A DNA stretch of 64,000 bases from Zoogloea sp. (GCA_016720685.1 JADKKC010000066.1:172501-236500), one strand, 5' to 3'. Shown: positions 8,238 to 18,172, counted from the stretch's first letter. Made by a program: numbers and translations. Notes: generated from the sequence alone by a model not told the origin.

Positions 8238-9314
8238 ATGAGCATCGCCTTCAAACCCGAAGAAACCTTCCGCGGCGACTACAGCTACCGCAACAGCGAC
8301 GCCGCCATCCTGCGCTTCCCCTTCCCCTTCCCGGAAGACCGCTACATGTACAGCGTCAACATCGAGCCGCACACCAGGAGCGGCCCGAGTGACGTGTTCC
8401 TGCGCCCCTTCGACGTGGACGAGCACTACATCGCCGAATGCCGCGACCGGGCCATCACCCTCGAGCGCGACCCCGGCCGCTGCCAGGTGCTGCCGCACAT
8501 GATGATGGCCCAGTGGGACACCCTCGAGCTGCTGATGGAGAACCTGTCGGCCGACTACCCGGAACTGTTCTCCCTCACCAAAGAGGGCGACGACTTCGGC
8601 AGCCGCTGGACCTGGATCAACCGCCCGCTGCGCATCAAGCAGAGCTTCATCTTCGGCGACGCCGGCACCCTGCCCTGCGAGCCCTTCGAATACATCACCC
8701 GCCAGGCCCAGGGCGACTTCGCGATCTGCGATCAGCGCGACGACAACCTCTACATGGACGCCGGCATGATCACCGCCCAGGCCGACTGGTCGCTGGAGTT
8801 CGACGTGGGCATGAGCTTCATGGAATGGCACGGCCCGGTGCCGCTGGCGCACCAGGCCGGCGTCTTCGAGCGCGCCCTCAAGTACCTGCTGATGCTGCGC
8901 CTCGGCCAGCCGGTGCGCCGCCTCAACTGGACCATGAGCATCAACCCGCGCCTCGACACCTCGCCCGAAAGCTTCCCCGAGTGGGGCCCCGACCGCAGCA
9001 GCGTCACCCCCGACAACGCCGGCCACAAAGTGCACCTGCGCGTCGAGCTGCAAACCCTGTGGCGCCTGCCGCGCAGCAACGCAATCCTGTTCCCGATCCG
9101 CTGCTACCTGGCCTCGCTCGACGACCTGGCCCGCGTGCCCAAGTGGGGCAAGCGCCTCAACCGGGTGCTGGCCACCCTGCCGCCCCAGCTCGCCGAATAC
9201 AAAGGCCTCACCCGCTACCTGCCCGCCACCCTCGAATGGCTGGCCAAACACGACGACGGCGCCGAACTGCCGGTTGGCACCGAGGCCGGTGTCACCACGC
9301 TGGCCCCCCGCTGA
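8238..9314 (+). CDS. dmmC: Heme-dependent oxidative N-demethylase (DUF3445), catalytic subunit
   Basis: A 358-residue protein of the DUF3445/HODM alpha family. Recognisable blocks are the N-terminal FPFPEDRYMYSVNIEP, the LPHMMMAQWDTLELLMENL helix, and the C-terminal HLRVELQTLWRLPRSNAILF region followed by IRCYLASLDDLAR, which make up the PAS-like heme fold of the family. Characterised members oxidise dimethylamine to methylamine and formaldehyde with O2 and NAD(P)H. An AGGAG site lies seven bases before ATG 8238. It follows dmmA and dmmB and precedes a flavin monooxygenase pair; the fourth subunit of this enzyme (the THF-binding delta/DmmD type) is likely the gene at 25.5 kb. Confidence 0.88.
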   Translation: MSIAFKPEETFRGDYSYRNSDAAILRFPFPFPEDRYMYSVNIEPHTRSGPSDVFLRPFDVDEHYIAECRDRAITLERDPGRCQVLPHMMMAQWDTLELLMENLSADYPELFSLTKEGDDFGSRWTWINRPLRIKQSFIFGDAGTLPCEPFEYITRQAQGDFAICDQRDDNLYMDAGMITAQADWSLEFDVGMSFMEWHGPVPLAHQAGVFERALKYLLMLRLGQPVRRLNWTMSINPRLDTSPESFPEWGPDRSSVTPDNAGHKVHLRVELQTLWRLPRSNAILFPIRCYLASLDDLARVPKWGKRLNRVLATLPPQLAEYKGLTRYLPATLEWLAKHDDGAELPVGTEAGVTTLAPR

Positions 9315-9375
9315 ATTCGTCCCTACCGCCGCAAATACGAATCCCCCCTGAAACGCCTACGCAAAGGAAGCCACC

Positions 9376-10758
9376 ATGAACGCACTCACCCACCTCCCCC
9401 CCGCAGGTATCGGCGCCGAATGGAGCCCCCACTGGATGCTGTCCTCCGCGCAGAAAACCCTGCAGGCCGAGCTGATCGCCCTGTGCGAAACCACCCTGCG
9501 GCCCAACGCCATCGAGAGCGACAAGAAGTACATCTACCCCCGCAAGAACTTCGAAGCCCTGGCCGCCATGGGCCTGATGAGCCTGACCATCCCCAAGGAA
9601 CTCGGTGGCCGCGGTGAAAGCCACCTGTGCGCCGCCATGGTCGTCGAGACCATCGCCCGCTACGGCTGCCCGTCCACCGCCATGTGCTACACCATGCACC
9701 TGGGCGCCTGCGCCGCGGCCCTCCTGCGCCACCACGACAACGAGCGCCTCAAGGACATCCTGCGCCGCGTCGACCAGGACGTGCTGATCGGCACCCTGTC
9801 CTACTCCGACCCCGAGACCGGCTCTCACTTCTGGTATCCCATGTCGTCCCGCGCCGAGCGCACCGACGGCGGCTGGAAGGTCTTCAAGAAGGCCTCCTGG
9901 ACCACCTCCGGCGGCTTTGCCGACTGGTACATCATCCAGACCACCTCGCCGGACTTCGGCGGCAACTACTCCGACCTGTCGTGCTTCCTGGTCACCAAGG
10001 ACCAGATCAAGGCCGACCCCGCCAACTGGGACGGCCTCGGCATGCGCGGCAACCAGTCCGGCCCGATCTCGGTGGATGGCGTCGAGATTGCCCCCGACGC
10101 CCTGGTCGGCCCGGTGGGTGACGGCGCCAAATCGAACGACGAAGTGGTCGACCCCTTCTTCCTGGTGTGCTCCTCGGCGTGCTGGAACGGCATCAGCCTG
10201 GCCGCCATGGACATCACCAAGAACCACACCACCCGCAAGGTGCACAACGACGTGGGCATGCGCGTGGCCGACTACCCGACCATCCAGGACTACGTCGGCG
10301 AGTGCCTGATCGACACCAACGCCAGCCGCAGCTACGTGTACCTGGCCGCCAAGGCGCTGGACGACCAGACCAACAACTGCGACTGGGCACCCCACGCCGA
10401 AATCGGCCACCTGCCGCGCACCGCGCTGCTCAACTGGCTGTGGCAGGTCAAGTTCTTCTCCTCCAAGAACGTCACCCACGTGGTGGACAAGATGCTCCAC
10501 GCCTGCGGCGGCACCGGCTACAAGCCGGCCCTCGGCATCGAGCGCCTGCTCCGCGACGGCAAGGCCGGCTGGGTGATGGGCCCCACCAACGAGGTGCTGC
10601 GCCAGTTCGTCGGCAAGGCCGCGCTGCTCGGCTTCGAGGTGCTCGACTACTGGAACCAGTCGGTCAACCAGCGCGTGCTCTCCAACGAACTCAAAAAGAT
10701 GAGCAAGGAAGAAAAAGCCGCCTTCGCCACCACGCTGCTGGCCGAAGCCCAGGCCTGA
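9376..10758 (+). CDS. Acyl-CoA dehydrogenase-fold flavin monooxygenase (oxygenase component)
   Basis: A 460-residue protein with the three-part acyl-CoA dehydrogenase fold: an N-terminal helical domain (about 20-140), a central beta domain (WTTSGGFADWYIIQTTS near 175-195) and a C-terminal helical domain ending in GTGYKPALGIERLLRDG. The usual catalytic glutamate region of true acyl-CoA dehydrogenases is not evident. The neighbouring gene is a flavin reductase, so I infer a group D two-component monooxygenase using reduced flavin rather than CoA ester chemistry. The substrate is unknown; its place among dimethylamine genes suggests an N-methylated amine or related nitrogen compound. The gap to the previous gene is 61 bases, with an AAAGGA site. 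Confidence 0.75.
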   Translation: MNALTHLPPAGIGAEWSPHWMLSSAQKTLQAELIALCETTLRPNAIESDKKYIYPRKNFEALAAMGLMSLTIPKELGGRGESHLCAAMVVETIARYGCPSTAMCYTMHLGACAAALLRHHDNERLKDILRRVDQDVLIGTLSYSDPETGSHFWYPMSSRAERTDGGWKVFKKASWTTSGGFADWYIIQTTSPDFGGNYSDLSCFLVTKDQIKADPANWDGLGMRGNQSGPISVDGVEIAPDALVGPVGDGAKSNDEVVDPFFLVCSSACWNGISLAAMDITKNHTTRKVHNDVGMRVADYPTIQDYVGECLIDTNASRSYVYLAAKALDDQTNNCDWAPHAEIGHLPRTALLNWLWQVKFFSSKNVTHVVDKMLHACGGTGYKPALGIERLLRDGKAGWVMGPTNEVLRQFVGKAALLGFEVLDYWNQSVNQRVLSNELKKMSKEEKAAFATTLLAEAQA

Positions 10759-10818
10759 CCACCGCCGCTCGCGGGGCCGGCGCCCGGCCAGCCTCGCGCG
10801 CGGCTCAAAGGAGAAGCC

Positions 10819-11355
10819 ATGCAAACCCTCGACAGCCCCTCCGTGCCCGTGGCTGCCCACCGTGCGCCCTTTGACGGACGCCTGTTCCGCCGGGTCCTCG
10901 GCCTCTTTCCCACCGGCGTCACCATCGTCACCACCTGGGACGCGGACGGCCAGCCCGTGGGCGCCACCGTCAGCTCCTTCAACTCGGTATCCCTCGACCC
11001 GCCGCTGGTGCTGTTCAGCCTGGCCCGCAACATGGCCTGCTGCGAAGCCTTCGCCGCCGGCGGCCCGCTGGCCATCCACGTGCTGGGGGAGGCGCAGGAA
11101 GACCTCTCCAACCGCTTCGCGCGGGGCGGCGCCGACAAATGGGCCGACCTCGCCTACGGCGCCGGCGAGCACGGCGCCCCGCTGCTCGACGGCACCCTCG
11201 CCACCTTCGAATGCCGGCCCTACGCCCAATACCCCGGCGGCGACCACACCATCTTCGTGGCCGAAGTGAAGCAGCTGCGCTTTCGCGACGGCAGCCCGCT
11301 GGTCTTCAGCGCCGGCGGCTACCGCCGGCTGGCGGAGCAGGAGGTCTGCACATGA
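10819..11355 (+). CDS. Flavin reductase family protein (reductase component)
   Basis: A 178-residue protein of the flavin reductase-like FMN-binding split-barrel family. Family blocks include LFPTGVTIVTTWDADGQPVG near the start, SSFNSVSLDPPLVLFSLAR and AIHVLGEAQEDLSNRFA in the middle. It should reduce FMN or FAD with NAD(P)H and supply the free flavin to the monooxygenase encoded directly upstream. An AAAGGAG site precedes ATG 10819. The stop overlaps the start of the DUF1989-GcvT gene (ATGA), so the three genes are probably co-translated. Confidence 0.85.
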   Translation: MQTLDSPSVPVAAHRAPFDGRLFRRVLGLFPTGVTIVTTWDADGQPVGATVSSFNSVSLDPPLVLFSLARNMACCEAFAAGGPLAIHVLGEAQEDLSNRFARGGADKWADLAYGAGEHGAPLLDGTLATFECRPYAQYPGGDHTIFVAEVKQLRFRDGSPLVFSAGGYRRLAEQEVCT

Positions 11356-13245
11356 ACGACATCGCCCCCCCGTGCCTCGCCGAGCCGGAGGACGACCCCT
11401 TCCTGCTCGCCGCCGAAGCCACCGCCGCCTGCGGCCCAGGCTTTTCCCGAAGCGCTGGCGATAATCCGCATCACCGCGGCCAGCGCCCGGGCCTTCACCC
11501 TCAAGGCCGGCCAGTTTTTGCAGGTCATCGACGTGGACGGCCGCCAGTGCTCCGACCTGCTGGCCTTCGACGCCGCGGCGCTGGCCACCGGTGAAGAATG
11601 GGGCCTCGACCCCACCGTGACGCGCACCCTCGCCGGCGCCGCCTATCCCCAACCGGGCCTGCACGCCAAGTACTTCGACGCGCGCATGCAACCGCTGCTC
11701 GAAACCGTGCAGGACACCGTCGGCCGCCACGACGCCTTTGCCCTCGCCTGCACCGCCAAGTATTACGAAGACGCCGGCTTTCCCGGCCACGCCAACTGCA
11801 GCGACAACTTCAACGCCGTGCTGGCGCCCCTCGGCATCCGCCCGCGGGCCGGCTGGCCGGCCATCAACTTCTTCTACAACACCTTCATCCAGCCCTGCGG
11901 CAGCCTCGGCTTTGCCGAACCCTGGTCGAAGCCCGGCGACTACGTGCTGCTGCGCGCCATGAAGGATCTGGTGGTGGCGGTGTCATCCTGCGCCGACGAC
12001 ATCGACCCCGCCAACGCCTGGCAGCCCACCGACATCGAGGCGCGCATCTATGACGCCGCCCATTCCTTCCCCCGCGCGATGGCCCACCGCATGACGCCCG
12101 ACTCCCCTGCCCGCCTGACCCGCCCGACCGCCTTCGCCCCGGTCACCGAAACCCTCACCCGCGACTTCATCGACTACAAGGGCTTCTGGCTGCCAAAGAG
12201 CTTCGTCGGCCAAGGCACGCTTGCCGAATACTGGGCCTGCCGCGAGAAAGTGGCGCTCATGGACCTGTCGGCCCTGCGCAAATTCGATGTCTCCGGCCCC
12301 GACGCCGAAGCCCTGCTGCAAAAAGTGCAAACCCGCGACCTGCGCAAACTCGCCGTCGGGCAAATCGTCTACACCGCCGTATGCCACGCCCACGGCGGCA
12401 TGATGGACGACGGCACCGTCTTCCGCATGAGCCGCGACGTGTTCCGCTTCGTCTGCGGCGAAGACACCACCGGCCTGTGGCTCAAGGAACAAGCCGCCGC
12501 CGGCAACTTCGACGTACACATCCGCGACACCACCGACGCCCTGCACAACCTCGCCGTGCAAGGCCCCAAGAGCCGCGAACTGCTGAACAAGATCCTGTGG
12601 ACCGCCCCCGTCCAGCCAACCATCAGCGAACTCGGCTGGTTCCGCTTCACCGCCGCCCGCCTCGGCGGCCCCACCGGCATTCCGCTGGTCGTGTCGCGCA
12701 CCGGCTACACCGGCGAACTCGGCTATGAACTGTGGTGCGCCCCCAAGGACGGCCCGGCCGTATGGAACGCCGTGATGCAAGCCGGCGCCACCCCGCTCGG
12801 CTTCGACGCCCTCGACATGCTGCGCATCGAAGCCGGCCTGGCCTTTGCCGGCCACGAGTTCTGCGACCAGACCGACCCCTTCGAAGCCGGCATCGGCTTC
12901 ACCGTCGCACTCTCCAAGCCCGAAGACTTCATCGGCAAAGCCGCCCTCGAAGAACGCAAGGCCCACCCCCGCCGCAAACTCGTCGGCCTCGCCATCGCCA
13001 GCAACGAACCCGCCAACCACGGCGACGGCATCTACCTCGGCCGCGCCAAAGTCGGCGAAATCACCAGCACCGTCCGCTCGCCGGTCCTCGGCACCCAGAT
13101 CGCCCTCGCCCGGGTCGATGTGGCTTATGCGGCGCTCGAAACAACCCTGCAAATCGGCCAACTCGACGGCCACCGCAAACGGCTGGATGCGACGGTGGTC
13201 GCGTTTCCGCACTACGACCCGACGAAGGCGCGCGTGAGGGCCTGA
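11352..13245 (+). CDS. DUF1989-GcvT fusion, THF-dependent aminomethyltransferase-like (frameshift near 5' end)
   Basis: The ATG at 11352 overlaps the flavin reductase stop, but its frame must shift by one base between about 11365 and 11450 to join the long frame read from 11461. A run of seven C at 11365-11371 is one candidate site. After the shift there is a DUF1989 (urea carboxylase-associated) domain opening with RAFTLKAGQFLQVIDVDGRQ and containing CSDNFNAVL. From about 12120 a full GcvT-like domain follows, with LSALRKFDVSGPDAEALLQ, RTGYTGELGYELWC and FDALDMLRIEAGL and a C-terminal barrel. GcvT-type proteins bind tetrahydrofolate and take up C1 units from N-methyl groups. The fusion may demethylate the product of the upstream monooxygenases; this is inference. 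Confidence 0.75.
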
Positions 13246-13249
13246 CGAC

Positions 13250-16200
13250 TCACCTTGCGGATTGGGGCCAGCCCACATCCATCACTCGAACCCGGATACG
13301 CAGTTGTTCCTCGGATGAGAGCGAGGCCTCGAGCCGACGCTGGAGTTCTTTGGGTGACTTGGGCCTCCTGTCGCCGTCCATCGGGGCAGGAAGCCCGGCT
13401 CCGTCGAACCACAGTACGACATAGACGCCATGCCCGGCCGCTTTGGGAGCGATGGCGTATTGCGCGATCAACTGCTTGCGCAAGCCCGCCCACACGTCAG
13501 CGTTGCTGTCACGCTTGATCTCGATGGGTAGTTGGAAGCAGTTGCGATATGACAGGCGCAGGTCGGCACGCTTGTCAGCTGCATAGTCCACCTCGTTCTC
13601 TATTTCCACACGAAGCGGGTCGAGACGAGGCCGGAGCCACCGCAGCAGATTGTCCCTGCACAGGTTTTCTTCGCGCTGACTCACGGGCTTCTTGTTTTCC
13701 ACGTTCCAGAAGGCCCGGTAGCCATCGTCGTTCTCCTGGCGGATCTCTCGGGCGATGTCATCCAGCATATCGACAGCCAGGGCGAGCAGATCCGCCGTAT
13801 TGGCCGGAGCACGATTGGAAAGGGTCTGGACAACGTCGCCGAGGGCAGGAAAATGGAAGTCCACTTCGCGCTTACTGACACGGCACTGGTGCCTGGCGTC
13901 CCGCAGCAGGTACTTGAGCTTCTCCATCGACGGAAGAGAGAGCAAGCGTTCGAGTTCAGCAAGGGCTTCATCCGTTGCCAGGCCGCTCAGGCGCTTGATG
14001 AAGGCTCGGACCTGATCGCCACGCTGCATGGCTGCGGTGACAATGCCGGCTTTTCCTTCCCATTCGAGCTCGGAGTGCGGGGTCTGTAATTCGATCAATT
14101 GGCCAAGAGTACGGGCCGGCAAGACAAGATCGGGCAATTCGTCGGAAAAGCCACCTTCAAAAAAATCGGCCACATGGCAAGCCCGTTTCCATGAATGTTT
14201 CACATAGCTCCAAAGCTCATTTTCGTAGCGGGCCGGATCGAACAACATCGCGGCGGTCAGCCAATAGACTTTTTGCGGCATGTCCATACCTCCCGCCGCG
14301 AGCTTCCTTTCCAGCAGGGGGCGAAAATCAAGCGTCCCGCCGTGCAAGACTGCCTTTAGAAGGCACTTGAGATCCCAGAGCAAGTCCCGCCAAGCGCGCG
14401 AGGGAAACTGATCGAGCAATGTGGGGATTAGGATTTGGGCAAGGTCATCACAGGAAGGCCGGGAGAGCAGCGGCCAGACGCTGAAATTTGGCCGGGACCG
14501 AGCCTTCCAGGCGGCCTTTGTGTACCCAAGCATGGCGTTTGCGACAAGGTGCGGACACTCGGTCGCCAGGTGAACGAACCACTCGCAGTCTGTGCCCGAT
14601 GGGTCGGTGAGTTGAAAAGCGAGCATGCGCGCCAGCGTTTCGCCATCAAGCTCATCGATGTGCTCGGGACCATCCTGCCAACGCAGGTCCATGCCGATGA
14701 GGCAGGGGAGATGACTGAAATGCTGCTGCTGACTGAGGGCAAGCTTCACGATCTCATCAGCGGTTGGCAGATCGCGCCGCAAAGGGGCCAGGCGAAAACC
14801 ACTACCGCAGGCTGCCAGCGTCGCGCCCCCATCTTCGGCATACATTTCAAAGCGTTCCAAAGGTGTATTGCCCGAGACGTCCGGAAGCAGCCCCCGCCAC
14901 ACGCAGGCCAGCTTATGCATGACACCGCCCGGTGCAGTGCCCGATTCGATATCGAGCCGCATCTCCTCCAGCCGGACGCGTCGCCTGTGCCTTGCCAGGG
15001 CATGGCGGGCTTGCCGGCGCAGCCTGCGGGCTTGCTCCTCCCAGCGCCATTCGGGGACTTCCCAATAAAGCTGAGCTTGAACCCAGTCAGACAACTGGGG
15101 GGATTTTGCGACCAGGGCCTCTATCTGCTCCAGATCCAGCCCCGCACAGCCTTGTTTGTGGATCAGGGTGTCGAGAGCCGACTGTATATGCCCTTTACGG
15201 ACCTCGTCGTCCGGAGACAGTCGCGCCAGTTCCATATGCCATAGACCAAGGTCATCGGGCGCTATCGCGCCATGCAGGCGCCTGTCTGGAAAGGCCACCG
15301 AGCATGCACGCTTGCCTGTGCACGCACATTCCTCATGAATGAGCTGAATCAGCGCTTTGTAGTGTGATGGGTGATCGGCGAACCATTGCCCGATCGCTTC
15401 TCCGGCCTCCGCCTCCCGCATAATGCTTCCGTATTCATCCGCACCAATCCCCAGCCAGTCCAACAACCGCCGGGACGTGATCGATTCGCCGTAGATCTGA
15501 ACACCTTTGAGCAAGAGCTTGCTGATGCCGTGCACAAGGTCAGGCAACATCCCCTCGCCGAACTGTAGGTCACTTCGGCGTGCCAAGGTGTCGAGCAGCG
15601 CGGGGATCTGATCGTCTGGCGTCTTCTCAGACAGCTGGCGCCAGAATCTGGTGTAGCTGTTTATGTAATTGGACGCTTGCGGGAGATGCAGGTAATCGCC
15701 GAGTTCTGCTGCGCGGATCGAACCTGGATACAAGTGTGCCAGGAGCTTACCGGCGATTTGATCCCGATCATCCCGTACATGCGATCCAGCGATGGCTTCA
15801 AGCAGCGCCAATGCATCTTCAGACGGTGCCTGCTTGAGCCAGGCATTCAGAGCAGGTTGGCGGATCGCAGGCCACCATGTGTCGTCCTTGACGATATTTT
15901 TGAGTGCGTCCAGCAGGGCGCGATCTGCTCCGCCTTCACTCAAGACGGTGATGATGCACTCGACGAAGGACTGGCTGGCCTCATCCCGGGCCGCGGTAGC
16001 TAGGGAGGCCTTGAAGTAATCCGTCAATGCCGGATCGGCAAGTGCTCCGAAAGGATGGTCCTGGCGGGTATGCCAGCGAAAGGCGGGATGGTGTCTTGCT
16101 TCCTCTCTGAGCCCTTCGAGAACACGTTTCTTGGTGTCGACACTCATGGGCTGCACGTCCCCATACAGCACGATGGTCAGCGGGTCTGCGTCGACCAAGG

Positions 16201-17365
16201 TATCCCGAACCTTGAGGCTGTGAAGCGCCAACCAGGCATATAAGCCGCGCAGGCCGGAGACGGTTCGTGTGCTGGAGCCCTCCAGGAGGTTCAACACTCG
16301 ACCCACAGGGAGCCCCTGGGTATCGATCTTCCCGGCAATCCAGCGGGCGGCCAGGAACTCGGCGATTCTGCGGTGGCAGGGCTGTAGCCGTTCGTTGCCC
16401 GAGGAGCGGAACAGGGCAGATTTCAGCGCATGAACCGCATGCAGGTGCGTCGAGGGCGAGAACTCGTCAAGGAAGGGTGCATGTGCGCCGGCTGCATCGG
16501 GATCCAGGGCGATTCCAGCTTTGTCGGACAAGAGCAGCGCTGCACAAAGTTCGCCGGCTGCATCCAGACACTGCGCCGGCGTGGGAACATCCTTGCCACG
16601 CCGAGCTCTTCGATAACGAGGATGGGGTTCCTCGGCCAGTTTCGCACACGCGATTTCGAAGGTCTCGAGCCGGGTGGCTGGCCATTGATCTCCCTGGACT
16701 GCACGGGCCAGAAGGCCGAGAGTTTGCGGGTTCTGCAGCAGAGCCTGCACACCCCTGCGTTGGGCGGTCACCACAAAATCGGCGGGACGCGCGACCTCGT
16801 AGGTACTCGCGAGGATGCGCTCGATATCGGAGTTGGCAAGGGCTTCCAGTTGCAGGACGGCAATGGTCTTGCCAAGAACGATGCCTTGCAAGTCCTGCGA
16901 GTCAGTTGTGCCAAGCCAGTCGGCAGCGCGGCAACTGATCCTGAATCGCTTGATGTCCAGTTGTTTCAAGCGTTGCTTCAATCGAAGCAGTGTGCGCTCC
17001 TCGCCACTGGCCCTGACTTCGTCGAGACCGTCCAGACACAAGGTTCTCTCTCGCAAGGTCTCGTCGGCGTCTCCGATCAGGAATTCGGCAATCGATATGA
17101 AGACGCCTCCGGTTCTCGTTGCATCCTCTTCAAGGGCTACAGTCTTACCCGCACCCGGCTCACCAAGCAGAACCCAGGCCGCACGCTCGTCGAAGTCCGA
17201 AAGGGGGGCGGGCGGTAGAGGGGTGGAGTCTGGTTGCGCCGGAATTTCCTGAACGAGACGAGGGATGATCAACACAGTCTTACCCGAGCCAATGCTCTGC
17301 TGGAGAGGATGAGGTCTTCCCAACGGGCTGCATGGTGCGAGCGACCTTCCACCACCCACCAGCAT
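13250..17365 (-). CDS. NACHT/STAND-type ATPase with C-terminal PD-(D/E)xK nuclease-like domain, probable defence protein
   Basis: A protein of up to 1371 residues. Near the N-terminus lies a P-loop ATPase: Walker A GEPGAGKT (68-75), Walker B TLCLDGLDEV (about 108-117) and FRISCRAADW (about 141-150), the order seen in NACHT ATPases. About 900 residues of helical, HEAT-like sequence follow. The last ~120 residues have a RecB/PD-(D/E)xK pattern: RADLRL (D1268), IEIK (E1282, K1284) and a downstream QLIAQY. This suggests a sensor/ATPase coupled to a nuclease, as in several antiphage proteins, but I do not recognise a named system. A GTG at 17275 with a GGGTAAG site may be the true start. It lies on the same strand as the Schlafen-like, MNT and HEPN genes. 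Confidence 0.75.
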   Translation of the reverse strand: MLVGGGRSLAPCSPLGRPHPLQQSIGSGKTVLIIPRLVQEIPAQPDSTPLPPAPLSDFDERAAWVLLGEPGAGKTVALEEDATRTGGVFISIAEFLIGDADETLRERTLCLDGLDEVRASGEERTLLRLKQRLKQLDIKRFRISCRAADWLGTTDSQDLQGIVLGKTIAVLQLEALANSDIERILASTYEVARPADFVVTAQRRGVQALLQNPQTLGLLARAVQGDQWPATRLETFEIACAKLAEEPHPRYRRARRGKDVPTPAQCLDAAGELCAALLLSDKAGIALDPDAAGAHAPFLDEFSPSTHLHAVHALKSALFRSSGNERLQPCHRRIAEFLAARWIAGKIDTQGLPVGRVLNLLEGSSTRTVSGLRGLYAWLALHSLKVRDTLVDADPLTIVLYGDVQPMSVDTKKRVLEGLREEARHHPAFRWHTRQDHPFGALADPALTDYFKASLATAARDEASQSFVECIITVLSEGGADRALLDALKNIVKDDTWWPAIRQPALNAWLKQAPSEDALALLEAIAGSHVRDDRDQIAGKLLAHLYPGSIRAAELGDYLHLPQASNYINSYTRFWRQLSEKTPDDQIPALLDTLARRSDLQFGEGMLPDLVHGISKLLLKGVQIYGESITSRRLLDWLGIGADEYGSIMREAEAGEAIGQWFADHPSHYKALIQLIHEECACTGKRACSVAFPDRRLHGAIAPDDLGLWHMELARLSPDDEVRKGHIQSALDTLIHKQGCAGLDLEQIEALVAKSPQLSDWVQAQLYWEVPEWRWEEQARRLRRQARHALARHRRRVRLEEMRLDIESGTAPGGVMHKLACVWRGLLPDVSGNTPLERFEMYAEDGGATLAACGSGFRLAPLRRDLPTADEIVKLALSQQQHFSHLPCLIGMDLRWQDGPEHIDELDGETLARMLAFQLTDPSGTDCEWFVHLATECPHLVANAMLGYTKAAWKARSRPNFSVWPLLSRPSCDDLAQILIPTLLDQFPSRAWRDLLWDLKCLLKAVLHGGTLDFRPLLERKLAAGGMDMPQKVYWLTAAMLFDPARYENELWSYVKHSWKRACHVADFFEGGFSDELPDLVLPARTLGQLIELQTPHSELEWEGKAGIVTAAMQRGDQVRAFIKRLSGLATDEALAELERLLSLPSMEKLKYLLRDARHQCRVSKREVDFHFPALGDVVQTLSNRAPANTADLLALAVDMLDDIAREIRQENDDGYRAFWNVENKKPVSQREENLCRDNLLRWLRPRLDPLRVEIENEVDYAADKRADLRLSYRNCFQLPIEIKRDSNADVWAGLRKQLIAQYAIAPKAAGHGVYVVLWFDGAGLPAPMDGDRRPKSPKELQRRLEASLSSEEQLRIRVRVMDVGWPQSAR

Positions 17366-17471
17366 CCAAAGTTCGATACAAGCCTTTGATTAGGATCATT
17401 TTTATCTACGTATCGCCCAACCACCATTGCTCATCTATCGCCGATAGCGCCAAAAGTGTCCGATAGCCTGG

Positions 17472-18172
17472 TCATGAGACGGCCCAGTACCGCCGCCAGC
17501 GGTTATTACCCTCAAAACGCACAGTGCCCCGCTCGATCAACGCCTCCAGAGCACGCTTGACTTGCTTGGGATGAATATCGCCACCGATTCGCCGGTGAAT
17601 GTCGCCGATCGCGGACTCGGGGTAGCGCTGCAGGTCTTCCAGCACCAGCGCGGCCAGACGATGCGGCTCGATGCGCTTGAGGGTGGTTTCGCTGGTGAAG
17701 TCAAGGCTGCGCAGCAGGCCTGGATCAACAAAATAGCGCGTGGCCTGGGTGCGCCCTGCGCTCTCCACCAGCCCCCATTCCAGCAGCCGCTTGAGCCAGA
17801 TCTGCAGCACATCGACCGAAGAAAGCTCAAGCGCGGCGGCCAGTTCGCGGGCCGTCATCGCGTCATGCTGCGCAAGCAAGCCCAAGGTGATCCGCTCGCG
17901 CTGGGTGAGCTGATAGGTTTGGTCGGCCCTGGCAATGAAGTCGATGATTTCGGGCTTGAGGATGCGGCGCCGCACCCGGTGTCGGGCAGATCGGTGGGGA
18001 TCTGCTGGCCGGATGGTGGTGCATCCTGCCCATCTTCGATGCCAAGCAGCAGCCTGCCGCCCGACGCATTGGCAAAGGCAATGCAATCCTTGGCGATTTC
18101 GTTCCAGTCGGCGGTCTTGCCGGTCACGGCCCGCAGGGACTTCTGGTCGAGGAGTTGCCCTTCAAGACTCAC
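17472..18172 (-). pseudogene. AlbA_2/Schlafen-like ATP-binding protein, internally deleted and frameshifted
   Basis: The N-terminal 60 residues from GTG 18172 (LLDQKSLRAVTGKTADWNE, then GRLLLGIEDGQ) are the start of an AlbA_2 (Schlafen-type) domain. After DLPDT at about 17985 the frame is lost and joins RRRILKPEIIDFIARADQ, which belongs near the C-terminus of such proteins; winged-helix-like segments then run to the stop. Full-length relatives are, from memory, near 500 residues, so roughly 260 central residues appear to be missing, including most of the ATPase core. The junction falls in a short Arg-rich sequence that could have recombined. The start overlaps the end of the MNT gene by 11 bases. 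The product is probably inactive. Confidence 0.65.

Noticed and set aside
9376..10758. Acyl-CoA dehydrogenase of fatty acid oxidation
   Set aside because: The adjacent flavin reductase gene and the amine operon context fit a flavin monooxygenase, and no other beta-oxidation gene is nearby.
17276..17290. GSGKT at residues 26-30 of the NACHT protein as a second Walker A
   Set aside because: It lies upstream of the likely GTG start at 17275 and lacks the surrounding strand and Walker B; GEPGAGKT further on is the real motif.
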